A stretch of DNA of 49,064 nt. Origin: Acidobacteriota bacterium. Lineage in GTDB: Bacteria; Acidobacteriota; Terriglobia; Terriglobales; Acidobacteriaceae. Numbering within the stretch: position 1 is the stretch's first letter; every line of letters begins with the position of its first letter. Under the pieces are notes generated by a model. The model did not search any database, was not told where the DNA came from, and saw only the letters and a list, made by a program, of their open reading frames with translations. Below are positions 32,729 to 40,918 of the stretch, piece by piece. The position numbers and the translations under genes are program-made. The DNA lies in the NCBI GenBank assembly GCA_031296105.1, contig JARLGJ010000040.1, positions 1-49,064 on the forward strand, read 5' to 3'.

Positions 32729-33586
32729 TCACCGCAGAGATTTCCCGGCCGACTCGATGACCTTGGGCAGCAGGGCGCTCCAGCTCTGCCAGTCGTGCGC
32801 GCCCGGAGCCTGCAACATCTCAACCTGCGCGCCACGCTGCTTGAGTTCGTGGGCAAAGCGCTGATTCACTCCGAGCAGCGGATCCTTTTTGCCGCTGGCG
32901 ACCTTCCAGTGGATGGATTGGGCAACCGCCGATTTCTGTAGCAGCGCGAACACATCTTCGCTCACGCGCGAGCTGCGCCGCAGGCCAAAGATCGTCCACT
33001 GCCGCCAAGCCTGCCCGAAACGTCTCACGCTGAAGGGGCGTCGCGTAAAATCCAGTGCCCCGGCGACTACACCGGCATAAGCGTATTGCTCCGGATGCTT
33101 CAACGCGATCTTCGCCGCGCCGTAGCCGCCCATCGAAATCCCCGCAATCCCCGTGTGCTCACGACCGGCTAGGATGGGAAAGCGGGCGGCGGCGTCAGCC
33201 GGAAGGTCGCGCGCAATGGCATCCTCCCAGTTCGCGTGGCTCCGGTGAACGGCGTTGCTGTAGTACGACAACTCGCCATTGGGCACAAGGAGGATGATGC
33301 GCTGGCTGGCGGCGGCTTGCACCAATCCAACGTGCTGCGCAACTTCGGCCGGATCGCTGTTGGCCCCATGCAGTAGATAGAGCACCGGCAACCGCTCCCC
33401 CGGCTTGGTCTGCGGAACGATGGCGCGATACCACATCACGCCGCCAATTGCCGGGCAGGAGAAACGAACATCTGTGGCCGTTACACCGTCCGCAGTGGAG
33501 ACCACCTGAACACCGGCAGGCTGAGAATGCCGGCCACAGGAGACACAGAAAAGAGCGGCTACCATCACCAGCAACAAGCGTCTCAT
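32729..33586 (-). CDS. Putative exported esterase (esterase D/PF00756 alpha/beta hydrolase)
   Basis: The 285-residue protein begins with a signal sequence ending in C17 (ALFCVSCG), an imperfect lipobox, so it may be a lipoprotein. The alpha/beta hydrolase core has LYLLHGANSD, nucleophile S151 in GISMGGYGA, acid D235 (KKDPLLG) and H264 (GAHDWQSW), the set expected of esterase D-type enzymes. The family includes S-formylglutathione hydrolases and acyl- or feruloyl-esterases; the exported form here argues against formylglutathione. Substrate unknown. The ATG at 33586 gives the signal peptide; longer in-frame starts do not. It is divergent from the GT4 gene with 89 bp between them. Confidence 0.85.
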   Translation of the reverse strand: MRRLLLVMVAALFCVSCGRHSQPAGVQVVSTADGVTATDVRFSCPAIGGVMWYRAIVPQTKPGERLPVLYLLHGANSDPAEVAQHVGLVQAAASQRIILLVPNGELSYYSNAVHRSHANWEDAIARDLPADAAARFPILAGREHTGIAGISMGGYGAAKIALKHPEQYAYAGVVAGALDFTRRPFSVRRFGQAWRQWTIFGLRRSSRVSEDVFALLQKSAVAQSIHWKVASGKKDPLLGVNQRFAHELKQRGAQVEMLQAPGAHDWQSWSALLPKVIESAGKSLR

Positions 33587-33663
33587 GTTCGGATTGTCTG
33601 CCGGGAGAGACCGGCACGCAATATCAGCGAAATCAGAAAGACACGTCTCCGGCGCGCGCTTGA

Positions 33664-33669
33664 TATGAT
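33664..33669 (+). promoter_or_regulatory. -10 hexamer placed for leaderless transcription of the GT4 gene
   Basis: TATGAT ends exactly six bases before the GTG start at 33676, and no Shine-Dalgarno sequence lies in between. If it is the -10 element, transcription begins at or next to the start codon. No clear -35 is present at normal distance. Confidence 0.4.
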
Positions 33670-33675
33670 CGAAGC

Positions 33676-34836
33676 GTGAAAATCCTCCACGCAATTTCCT
33701 CGGCATCGCCGATTGGCGGCGGGCCCATCGAGAGCGTGCGCCAGTCGGCGCGGGCGATGCAGCAGCTTGGGCACCTGGTGGAGGTTATCGCGCTGGACGA
33801 TCCCGGCGAGCCGTTTCTGCACCCAGCGGCGCTTACGGTTCACGCCGTGGGCCGCGGGCGCACAGGGTACCGCTACAATCCGCGCTATCCCGCGTGGCTG
33901 CGTGCGCACGCTGCCGAATACGACGTGGTGGTCATCAACGGCCTGTGGCAGTACGCCAGCTTCGGCGCCTGGCAGGCTTTGCACGGAGGACGCACGCCGT
34001 ATGCGGTGTTCACCCACGGGATGCTCGATCCGTGGTTCAAGCGAACCTATCCGCTCAAGCATCTGAAGAAGGCTCTGTTCTGGCCGTGGTCGGAGTATCG
34101 CGTGCTGCGTGATGCGGCGGCCGTGCTGTTTACCTGCGAGACCGAGCGGCGGCTGGCGCGCGAGAGTTTCTCTCCTTACCGCGCCAATGAAGTGGTGGTG
34201 AACTTTGGCACCGCCGCGCCGCCCGCCAACCCAGAGCAGTCTCTCGCGGCGTTTCGTGCGCGCTATCCCGAGCTGGCAGGCAAGCGGCTGGCGATCTTCC
34301 TGGGCCGCCTGCATGAGAAGAAAGGCTGCGATCTGCTGCTGAGGGCCTTTGCCACCGTGCTGGGGCGGCATGAGGAGTGGCATCTGCTGATGTGCGGGCC
34401 GGACCAGGGCGGCGAGGAACAGAAGCTGCGCGCGCTGGCCGCGGAGTTGGGCATCGCCGGGCGCATCACCTGGACGGGGATGATTGCCGGCGACATGAAG
34501 TGGGGCGCGCTGCGCGCGGCGGAGCTTTTCGCGCTCACCTCTCACCAGGAGAACTTCGGCATCGTGGTGGCCGAGGCGCTGGCCTGCGGCACGCCGGCGC
34601 TGATCTCCGACCAGGTAAACATCTCTGGCGAAGTGGAGGCCGACGGCGCGGGACTGGTTGCTCCGGACACCTTCGAGGGCGCGTGCAGTCTGTTGCTGCG
34701 CTGGCTGGCGATGAGCGACGCCGAGCGCGCGGCCATGCGCGGGCGCACCGTAGCCTGCTTCCAACGGCGCTTCGAAATTCAAAAGGCGGCGGAGAACCTT
34801 TTGCAAGTGCTGCAAGGCGTGGTGGAGGGCAAGTAA
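33676..34836 (+). CDS. Family 4 glycosyltransferase
   Basis: The 386-residue protein has two Rossmann domains. The N-terminal one starts MKILHAISSASPIGGGPIES, with the glycine-rich acceptor-side loop. The C-terminal GT1/GT4 signature contains the FLGRLHEKKGCDLLLRAF segment (about 211-228) and SHQENFGIVVAEALACGTP (about 291-309), whose E-x7-E pair is the nucleotide-sugar site. It is a retaining enzyme of the GT-B fold, likely acting on polysaccharide or glycolipid. The start is GTG 33676. No other sugar gene is adjacent; it may serve the EPS cluster 20 kb upstream. Confidence 0.93.
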   Translation: MKILHAISSASPIGGGPIESVRQSARAMQQLGHLVEVIALDDPGEPFLHPAALTVHAVGRGRTGYRYNPRYPAWLRAHAAEYDVVVINGLWQYASFGAWQALHGGRTPYAVFTHGMLDPWFKRTYPLKHLKKALFWPWSEYRVLRDAAAVLFTCETERRLARESFSPYRANEVVVNFGTAAPPANPEQSLAAFRARYPELAGKRLAIFLGRLHEKKGCDLLLRAFATVLGRHEEWHLLMCGPDQGGEEQKLRALAAELGIAGRITWTGMIAGDMKWGALRAAELFALTSHQENFGIVVAEALACGTPALISDQVNISGEVEADGAGLVAPDTFEGACSLLLRWLAMSDAERAAMRGRTVACFQRRFEIQKAAENLLQVLQGVVEGK

Positions 34837-34930
34837 GTAACGCGCTACCCACGTCTCGCCGAAGATCCGGCGAGACATGGGGCACCAATTCACTTCCTTT
34901 ATTGAATGCGAATTGCTCAGTGCTGAGCTT

Positions 34931-34970
34931 CCCAGGTTAGCCGCGCTGCGCGCGTCGAACCTGGGGCACA
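34931..34970 (-). repeat. Family A palindromic repeat
   Basis: CCCAGGTTAGCCGCGC, then GCGCGCGTCGAACCTGGGGCAC: the reverse orientation of the copies at 99 and 1673. It lies between the GT4 and TatD genes. Confidence 0.7.
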
Positions 34971-35035
34971 AAGCCCCACGCGGGATTCGTAACCTCCGAA
35001 ACGTCCGAAACCTTGTACTCCGTGACCTCGAACCC

Positions 35036-35041
35036 TAGAAT
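35036..35041 (+). promoter_or_regulatory. -10 hexamer placed for leaderless transcription of the TatD gene
   Basis: TAGAAT (5 of 6 matches) ends exactly six bases before ATG 35048. No Shine-Dalgarno sequence is present. The arrangement is the same as at 33664-33676. Confidence 0.4.
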
Positions 35042-35047
35042 CGATTC

Positions 35048-35851
35048 ATGCTTCTCGATTCGCACGCGCACCTGGACGGACCACAATTCAAAGAAGACCG
35101 CGAGGCAATGATTCAACGCGCCTGGGAGTCGGGTATTCGCACGCTGCTGGCGATTGGCAACGGCGATGGGCCGGACGAGATGGGCAACGCGATTCCCTTC
35201 GCCGAGCGCTTCGACTGGATCTGGGCCTCGGCCGGAGTGCATCCGCATGAGGCGGAGAAGTTCACCCCGGCGCACGCGGAACAGTTGCGCGGCTTTGCCC
35301 GCCACGCGCGGGTGATTGCCGTCGGCGAAATCGGACTCGACTACTGGTATGACTATTCGCCGCGCGACGTGCAGATGAAGGTCTTCCGCCAGCAGTTGGA
35401 GATTGCTGCCGAAGCCAAGCTGCCCATTCTCATCCACTGCCGCCCTTCGGCGCACAGCGCGAACGCCTGGGATGACCTGCTCCGGATTCTCAACGAAGAC
35501 TGGGCCGCGACCGGACTGGGCGGCGTGATGCACTGCTTCAGCGGAGAGCTGACGCAGGCCCGGGCCTCGCTCGACCTGGGATTCCTGCTGTCGTTCGCCG
35601 GCAACGTCACCTTTTCCAAGGCGCAGAACATCCGCGACGCGGCCGCGATGGTGCCGCTCGACCGCTTTCTGCTGGAAACCGACTGCCCGTATCTGGCGCC
35701 CGTCCCCTTGCGCGGCAAGCGCAACGAGCCGGCCTTTGTGGCGGAGACCACGCGCTACTTCGCCACTCTGCGCGGCATTGATCCGGCAGAGGCCGCGGCG
35801 CAAGCCACGCGGAACTTCCGCGACTTCTTCGGACTGCCGGCACTCGGGTAG
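35048..35851 (+). CDS. TatD family metal-dependent hydrolase (3'-5' DNase)
   Basis: The 267-residue TIM-barrel protein has all TatD metal ligands: H6 and H8 in DSHAHLD, E94 in GEIGLDYW, H130 in LIHCR, H162 in MHCFSG, and the terminal Asp in ETDCPYLAP. TatD proteins are magnesium-dependent 3'-5' exonucleases linked to repair of oxidised DNA and to tRNA/DNA quality control. In many genomes the gene follows metG; here metG is about 2.7 kb upstream with an esterase and a GT4 in between. The downstream gene is convergent, separated by a long bidirectional hairpin. Confidence 0.93.
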   Translation: MLLDSHAHLDGPQFKEDREAMIQRAWESGIRTLLAIGNGDGPDEMGNAIPFAERFDWIWASAGVHPHEAEKFTPAHAEQLRGFARHARVIAVGEIGLDYWYDYSPRDVQMKVFRQQLEIAAEAKLPILIHCRPSAHSANAWDDLLRILNEDWAATGLGGVMHCFSGELTQARASLDLGFLLSFAGNVTFSKAQNIRDAAAMVPLDRFLLETDCPYLAPVPLRGKRNEPAFVAETTRYFATLRGIDPAEAAAQATRNFRDFFGLPALG

Positions 35852-35872
35852 CCCTCAAGAAAACGGTGGCAA

Positions 35873-35911
35873 AAGAGGAAGGCCGGAAGCATTGCTTCCG
35901 GCCTTCCTCTT
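35873..35911. terminator. Bidirectional terminator between TatD and the polyprenyl synthase gene
   Basis: AAGAGGAAGGCCGGAAGC (35873-35890) pairs perfectly over 18 bp with 35894-35911 around ATT. Pyrimidine-rich DNA flanks the 3' side (CTTCTCT) and A-rich DNA the 5' side (GCAAAAG), so it can act on both convergent genes. Confidence 0.75.
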
Positions 35912-35926
35912 CTCTAAAACTTCCGC

Positions 35927-36916
35927 TTACTTTTCGCGGCCCACGATGAACTGCGGCAGCCAGAGCAGCGCACGCTTGAACTCGCTCTCCGGAAAGCCTT
36001 CGAGCTGTGCCACGGCGCGTTCGCTGTACATGGTGGCTTCCTGATGGGCGGCGGCGATGGACTCGTAGCGGGTGAGAATCTCCAGGATGTCCTGATGCGT
36101 GACGCCGTTGAAGGCCCTCTGCTCCAGCACGTTCTGGATCTTCTGGCGCTCGGCGGGCGTACAGTGCTCCAGGGCGTGGATGACGGCCAGGGTAGCTTTG
36201 CCCTCGCGCAGGTCGCTGGCCACGGGCTTGCCCAGCACGCTCTCGCTGGCGGTAAGGTCCAGCACGTCATCGGTGATCTGGAAGGCCATGCCAAGCGAGC
36301 GTCCGTATTCGTACAGACACTTCTGCTGCTCGTCCGTGGCACCGGCCAACACCGCGCCAAGCTGCATGCAGCCGGCAAACAGACAGGCGGTTTTGCGGTA
36401 GATGAGGTCGAGGTGTCTCTCCCGCGAGATGAGCGAGCCGAGCTGCTCCATCTGTAGCAACTCGCCCTCCACCATTTGCTTGGTCAGCTCGATGAGGACG
36501 TCCAGCACGCGCAGATTGCGCTCTTCCAAGGAGATCTGGAAGGCCTGCATGTAGAGCCAGTCGCCGGCCAGCACGCACTTGGGATTGCCCCAGATGGTGT
36601 TGGGCGAAGGGCGTCCGCGGCGCACGTCGGCCTCGTCGATGATGTCGTCATGCACCAGGGTGGCGGTGTGTATGATCTCCACCACGGCGCCCAGGCGCAC
36701 CGCGCCGGGACCGCTGTAGTTGAGCAGTTTTGCGGCCAGCAGCAGCAGCGCCGGACGCAGCCGCTTGCCTCCGCCCTGGCGCAGATAATCGCCGATCTCC
36801 GTAATGGCCTGCACGCTGGAGACGCTGTATCCGCCGAACTCGCGCTCGATGGCGGCGAGATCCTCCCGCAGGAGGTCGAAGATTTCTTTTCCGTTTGTGG
36901 CTGCCAAGCTGCTCAA
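35927..36916 (-). CDS. Long-chain polyprenyl diphosphate synthase
   Basis: The 329-residue all-helical enzyme has the first Asp-rich motif DDIIDEADVRRGRP (D90, D91, D94), the second FQITDDVLD (212-220) and the upstream GGGKRLRPALLLLAA segment (48-62). This is the pattern of octaprenyl/heptaprenyl/solanesyl diphosphate synthases (IspB/HepT), which extend farnesyl diphosphate with IPP for the quinone side chain. Product length cannot be assigned by eye; the two residues before the first motif that set it are not diagnostic here. The start appears to be TTG 36916, with only a weak AGGG upstream. Confidence 0.93.
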   Translation of the reverse strand: MSSLAATNGKEIFDLLREDLAAIEREFGGYSVSSVQAITEIGDYLRQGGGKRLRPALLLLAAKLLNYSGPGAVRLGAVVEIIHTATLVHDDIIDEADVRRGRPSPNTIWGNPKCVLAGDWLYMQAFQISLEERNLRVLDVLIELTKQMVEGELLQMEQLGSLISRERHLDLIYRKTACLFAGCMQLGAVLAGATDEQQKCLYEYGRSLGMAFQITDDVLDLTASESVLGKPVASDLREGKATLAVIHALEHCTPAERQKIQNVLEQRAFNGVTHQDILEILTRYESIAAAHQEATMYSERAVAQLEGFPESEFKRALLWLPQFIVGREK

Positions 36917-37013
36917 CTCTGAACCCTAAGATTACACTCGGATTGGATTCCTGCCGGAGGCATTCGGCTTCCGGATGTTGCCGGCCGGACGGACCGGCTT
37001 TGCATCTGCGCAA

Positions 37014-37514
37014 CTAATTGTTGCGGTAGTTCGTAAATTGCAGGTCGAGCCCGTAATCGTGGCTGCGCAGGAGGGCCATGACTTCCTGCAGGGAATCGCG
37101 GTCCTTTCCGCTTACGCGCACGATATCAGCATTGATCGAGGCTTGCACCTTCTTCTTCGAATCCTTGATGGCCTTGACGATTTCGCGCGCCTTTTCGATG
37201 GGGATGCCCTGCACCAACTTCACTTTCTGGCGCACGGTGGCGCTGGCGGCGGGTTCGATCTTGCCATATTCAAAAGACTTCAGCGAAACGCCACGCTTGA
37301 CCAGCTTGGACTGCAACACGTCGGTGACGGCCTTGAGTTTGTACTCGTCGGCCGAGGTAAGCGTCAGCTCGTCCTTTTGGTTGAACTCGATGTTGGAGTG
37401 CGAACCCTTCAAGTCATAGCGCTGCGTAATCTCCTTCAGCGCCTGCTGGATAGCGTTCATCACCTCGGGAAGATCCACGTTGCTGACGATGTCGAAAGAG
37501 TTTTCAGCGGCCAT
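37014..37514 (-). CDS. YajQ family nucleotide-binding protein
   Basis: The 166-residue protein matches YajQ over its full length: FDIVSNVDLPEVMNAI at the N-terminus, RYDLKGSHSNIEFN, KRGVSLKSFEYG, QGIPIEKAREIVKAIKDSK and a C-terminal VRVSGKDRDSLQEVM segment. It has two RNP-like ferredoxin folds. Some Xanthomonas members bind cyclic di-GMP and act as transcription co-regulators; in other bacteria binding of tRNA or nucleotides has been reported. Its nearness to an EPS priming enzyme fits a c-di-GMP role, but that is inference. The ATG at 37514 is the family start. Confidence 0.93.
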   Translation of the reverse strand: MAAENSFDIVSNVDLPEVMNAIQQALKEITQRYDLKGSHSNIEFNQKDELTLTSADEYKLKAVTDVLQSKLVKRGVSLKSFEYGKIEPAASATVRQKVKLVQGIPIEKAREIVKAIKDSKKKVQASINADIVRVSGKDRDSLQEVMALLRSHDYGLDLQFTNYRNN

Positions 37515-37896
37515 TGGCTTCTAGTTTATGACAAAGCGGCGAATCCCGCACCTGGAATGGATAAGCGCAAAAGAATTGAATCTGCACGGGTTCGGAAGAT
37601 TTCCGCACAGGGCCTGGAACACGAACCTGCGACAGGTGCACAAAGCAAGCACCTGGAGACGTATATGTCCTCGCCACTGGCGCCAAAAAAGAGTATTTAC
37701 TATCGAGTAAACGACGATGCGGAGATCAGCGGGTTATCAGTCGGTACTGGATACCACGGGAACGAAGAGTCAGAAAACAGACTTCTACGCGTATTGTGTT
37801 GGAACCGCAGTAGCGAGAACTCTCCGTGGACAAGAATGAGCGGTTACTCTCACGGTGGTCCCTGCGTTGCTCAGCAATCCGTGGTCGCGGAAGAGG
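37515..37896. other. Gene-free stretch between yajQ and the sugar transferase gene
   Basis: The 382 bp between the yajQ start and the sugar transferase stop contain no gene I can support. A plus-strand frame from 37665 runs on as antisense through the sugar transferase and has no family-like features. The middle part (about 37680-37830) is visibly less G+C-rich than its flanks. It should hold the yajQ promoter. Confidence 0.5.
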
Positions 37897-38568
37897 TTAC
37901 TGCCCGGTTCCGGCAAAGACCACGGAGATGGTCTTCATCAGGATTCTGGCGTCGAGCAGCAGGTTCCAGTTCTGCACGTAGAAGGTGTCCAAGGCAAAGT
38001 AGGCGTCCACGCAGGGATTTTCGCGGGCTTCCACCTGCCACAGGCCGGTGATGCCGGGGACGGCCTCGACGCGGCGCCGCTGCTCCTTGGTATAGCGTGC
38101 ATATTCGCTGGGCAGGCAGGGACGCGGCCCGACTACGCTCATCTGCCCGTTAAGCACACAGAAGAACTGGGGCAGCTCGTCCAGGCTGTAGCGGCGCAGG
38201 ATTTTGCCCAGGCGGGTGACGCGGGGATCGTTGGAGATCTTGAAAAGGTTCCCGCGGCGCTCGTTCAAGTGCAACAAGGCTCCGCGCATGGCGTCGGCGT
38301 CCTGAACCATGGTTCGGAACTTCAGAAAGCGGAAGCGCTTTCCATTCAGGCCGATACGCTCACTGACATAAAGTACAGGGCCTTCAGAGTCTAGCTTGAT
38401 AAGAGTTGCGATGAGAACCAGAACCGGAAAGATGAAAACGAGCACCGTGAGGGAGAAGACCACATCAAACGTACGTTTGGCGGCCGTTTCCAGCCACAAG
38501 CCCATTCGGTCTACGCCGTAACTAGCTTCTGGATGTGTTAGTTCCCGAGAAGATGCAACGCTGCTCAA
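37897..38568 (-). CDS. Undecaprenyl-phosphate sugar-1-phosphate transferase (ExoY-like, short form)
   Basis: The 223-residue protein has a basic segment KRTFDVVFSL, one membrane helix/re-entrant segment (about 35-57), and the catalytic bacterial sugar transferase domain: GPVLYVSERIGLNGKRFRFLKFRTM, SLDELPQFFCVLNGQMSVVGPRP and the terminal AVPGITGLWQVEARE block. Such monotopic enzymes start a repeat unit by placing hexose-1-phosphate on undecaprenyl phosphate. It lacks the four extra N-terminal membrane helices of WcaJ/WbaP and so resembles ExoY or PglC-like small forms. It is not linked to the EPS operon at 7511 but is the only priming enzyme in the window. Confidence 0.93.
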   Translation of the reverse strand: MSSVASSRELTHPEASYGVDRMGLWLETAAKRTFDVVFSLTVLVFIFPVLVLIATLIKLDSEGPVLYVSERIGLNGKRFRFLKFRTMVQDADAMRGALLHLNERRGNLFKISNDPRVTRLGKILRRYSLDELPQFFCVLNGQMSVVGPRPCLPSEYARYTKEQRRRVEAVPGITGLWQVEARENPCVDAYFALDTFYVQNWNLLLDARILMKTISVVFAGTGQ

Positions 38569-38919
38569 GTTTGGCTCCTAACCGGATATACGTTTGTCGG
38601 TAAATCAGGTACGGCATCAACCGATATTGAGAACGAGTCAGGAATGGATCGGTCCCTGTCAAACCAGACCGAGCGTTCTAATCAAATATTGACTGTGATA
38701 GCAGGTTAGTACATCTTAAACATTTTTGAAAAGCACAATTTGATGAAATATTAGAAATTTATTATCCCTACCCAAACGAGACACTCTGGGTAACCGAGCA
38801 GTTACTGCTCATGGCTATCGCACGATCCGATGAATTTTCCCCGCGACACTGAATCGCCGATCCCGGGCAAGGTCATCTATCCTAAGAGAGGGGCCACTGA
38901 TCCCCAGAGGTTCGCCATC
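38569..38919. other. A+T-rich divergent intergenic region between the sugar transferase and ndh
   Basis: About 350 bp without a gene. The part from about 38690 to 38770 is unusually A+T-rich for this genome (ATATTGACTGTGATAGCAGG, then runs such as GAAATATTAGAAATTTATTA). TTGACT at 38693-38698 could be a -35 for ndh, but no good -10 lies at the right distance. The frame of ndh is open upstream to 38830, but those residues are not family-like. Confidence 0.4.
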
Positions 38920-40257
38920 ATGCAAGTGACTGAAAGCACGCCGAAAGTTGTCATCATCGGGGCGGGATTCGCCGGACTGTACGCAGCCCGGGCACTGGCC
39001 GGCGCCCGAGTGCAGATCACCTTGGTGGACCGGCGCAATCACCATACCTTCCAGCCGCTGCTTTATCAGGTAGCTACTGCCACGCTGTCGCCCAGCGCGA
39101 TTGCCTATCCCATCCGGCATGTGTTCCGCGAGAACCCCAACATTTCGGTTCTGCTGGCGCGCGCCACGGGCTTCGACCTGGAGAATCGCCTGGTGCGGCT
39201 GGATAACGACACGCTGGGCTACGACTACCTTCTGGTGGCCGCCGGAGCCACGCACGCGTACTTTGGACATCCGGAGTGGGCCAAGTTCGCGCCGGGACTG
39301 AAGACGGTGGAGGATTCCACGGAGATTCGCCGACGCGTGCTGCTGGCCTTTGAGATTGCCGAACGCCGCGCCCGTCTGCGCCGCAAGCGCGAACCCATCA
39401 ACTTTTTCGTGGTCGGCGGAGGCCCCACGGGGGTGGAGCTGGCCGGCGCCCTGGCCGAGATCTCGCGGCACGTGCTGGCCTCGGACTTCACCACCATCGA
39501 CCCGCGCAACGCGCGCGTAGTGCTGGTGGAGGCGGGACCGCGCATTCTGCCAGCCTTCAACGAGAAGATGTCGGCCTCGGCCGCGCGCCAGTTGAAGAAG
39601 CTGGGCGTGGAGGTGATGACCGGCAAGGCCGTCACCAACATCGACGAGGAGCACGTGTACTTTGCCGACGGTGAGATGCCGGCCTCGGTGGTGCTGTGGG
39701 GCGCGGGCGTGGCCGCCTCGCCGCTGGGCAAAATGCTTGGCGCGCCCACCGATCGCGCGGGACGCGTGCTGGTGGAACCGGACCTGTCACTGCCGGGACG
39801 TCCCGAGGTGATGGTGCTGGGCGACCTGTCTGCGGTCAAGCGCGGGGACGGAAGGCCCGTCCCCGGCGTGGCGCCGGCGGCCATACAGATGGGCGAATAT
39901 GCGGCGGAAGCCATTCAGCAGAAGATGCGCGGCGAGCAGCCCAAACCGTTCCACTACCGCGACAAGGGCAGCCTGGCCACCATTGGACGCTCGTCGGCCG
40001 TGGCCGAGTTCGCCGGTGTCCGGCTCTCCGGCACACCAGCCTGGCTGGCCTGGCTCTTCGTGCATATTTTGTTTCTGATCGGCTTCAGCAACCGGGTACA
40101 GGTCATCTGGAATTGGTTCTGGTCTTACCTGACGTTCCAGAGAGGCGCGCGGTTGATTACCGGCACCAGCCGCTCGATTGTGCCCAAGCCACCGGATTCA
40201 GTGCTCTCTCCGGCGCAGCCGAACCCGAACCAGCCGGGCGGGCCGACGGCGGTATAG
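38920..40257 (+). CDS. ndh: Type II NADH:quinone oxidoreductase (NDH-2)
   Basis: The 445-residue flavoprotein has an FAD-binding GxGxxG (VVIIGAGFAGLYAARAL, about 10-26), RRNHHTFQPLLYQVAT, a second NAD-binding GGGPTGVELAGAL and LGDLSAVKRGDG near the flavin. It ends in an amphipathic membrane-binding part (PAWLAWLFVHILFLIGFSNR) typical of NDH-2. It passes electrons from NADH to quinone without pumping protons. The start ATG 38920 is chosen because AGAGG lies nine bases upstream and the family begins there; ATG 38830 adds 30 unrelated residues. The Pro-rich C-terminal tail (PAQPNPNQPGGPTAV) is unusual but short. Confidence 0.94.
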   Translation: MQVTESTPKVVIIGAGFAGLYAARALAGARVQITLVDRRNHHTFQPLLYQVATATLSPSAIAYPIRHVFRENPNISVLLARATGFDLENRLVRLDNDTLGYDYLLVAAGATHAYFGHPEWAKFAPGLKTVEDSTEIRRRVLLAFEIAERRARLRRKREPINFFVVGGGPTGVELAGALAEISRHVLASDFTTIDPRNARVVLVEAGPRILPAFNEKMSASAARQLKKLGVEVMTGKAVTNIDEEHVYFADGEMPASVVLWGAGVAASPLGKMLGAPTDRAGRVLVEPDLSLPGRPEVMVLGDLSAVKRGDGRPVPGVAPAAIQMGEYAAEAIQQKMRGEQPKPFHYRDKGSLATIGRSSAVAEFAGVRLSGTPAWLAWLFVHILFLIGFSNRVQVIWNWFWSYLTFQRGARLITGTSRSIVPKPPDSVLSPAQPNPNQPGGPTAV

Positions 40258-40300
40258 TTTCGCCGGGCGGAATTGCGGGGAGACGGTTGGGAGTCCATGG

Positions 40301-40348
40301 GGTTGCCCCATCCTTGTCGCACGTTCTTTGTGCAACAGGGTGGGAAAC
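40301..40348. repeat. Family B palindromic repeat
   Basis: GGTTGCCCCATCCTTGTCGC, then TGTGCAACAGGGTGGGAAAC: the arms match those at 32462-32500 and 40370-40412 with a larger, diverged loop. It lies after ndh in a convergent gap. Confidence 0.6.
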
Positions 40349-40369
40349 AACTGAAAGTTGGACACGTTC

Positions 40370-40412
40370 TTCCCACCCTATCGCCAACTACGGGCGATCA
40401 GGGTGGGGGAAC
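40370..40412. repeat. Family B palindromic repeat
   Basis: TTCCCACCCTATCGCC pairs with GGGCGATCAGGGTGGGGGAA. It is a second family B copy 21 bp from the previous one, and the pair could fold together into a longer structure. Confidence 0.65.
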
Positions 40413-40457
40413 CGCGTTCTCTTAATGTTGATCTCCGTGCGGATAAAAGAGCAAGAG

Positions 40458-40484
40458 AAACGCGCCTCGCAAAGAGGCGCGTTT
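40458..40484. terminator. Intrinsic terminator between ndh and the zinc-ribbon gene
   Basis: AAACGCGCCTC and GAGGCGCGTTT form an 11-bp stem around GCAAA, followed on the plus strand by TATTTT and on the minus strand by CTCTT. It suits the end of ndh and, in reverse, the end of the zinc-ribbon gene. Confidence 0.75.
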
Positions 40485-40505
40485 TATTTTGCAAAACTTG
40501 AAAGA

Positions 40506-40685
40506 CTACAGCTTTTCGTAGAACTCGCAGGCCGAGCAGGAGATGTACACGCCGCCGGGGACGCCGCGCTCGCGGTCCTTGACGCGCTTGACAATGCGGG
40601 TGGGCTTGCCGCACTTGGGGCAATCCGTGCTCTTCGACGTATCCATGACCTTCTTGCGGTCGGCTGTCTTTGCGATCTTCGCCAT
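40506..40685 (-). CDS. Small zinc-ribbon protein
   Basis: The 59-residue product starts MAKIAKTADRKKVMDTSKS and has two CxxC knuckles, C22-P-K-C25 and C50-S-A-C53, 24 residues apart, enough for a zinc ribbon. The N-terminal half is basic. The start at 40685 is decided by GAGGAA six bases upstream; the frame is open to 40754 but the extra residues look random. Function unknown; a nucleic-acid-binding role is plausible from the fold and charge. Confidence 0.78.
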   Translation of the reverse strand: MAKIAKTADRKKVMDTSKSTDCPKCGKPTRIVKRVKDRERGVPGGVYISCSACEFYEKL

Positions 40686-40918
40686 AAGAAATTCCTCTTT
40701 CAAAAAGCCGGCGCAGGGGCTCGGCGTATTTGCTCTGGCAGGGCATGGGAACACCGCACAATGAAGGCGGGCTTCTGCCCCGATCCAACCAGGAAGCTTT
40801 CGCTTGCACCGGAACCGCGGCGGCGGAGAGGAAGCTGACGCACAAAAAAGCGCTCCGCACCGGGTAGCTCTACGATTATAGCAAGACGGCGGGTTGCGGT
40901 GGTGGCATACTCGCAGCC

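Noticed and set aside
37665..38051. Plus-strand frame starting MSSPLAPKKSIYY between yajQ and the sugar transferase gene
   Set aside because: No ribosome binding site, no recognisable motif, and it runs antisense through the end of a real gene.
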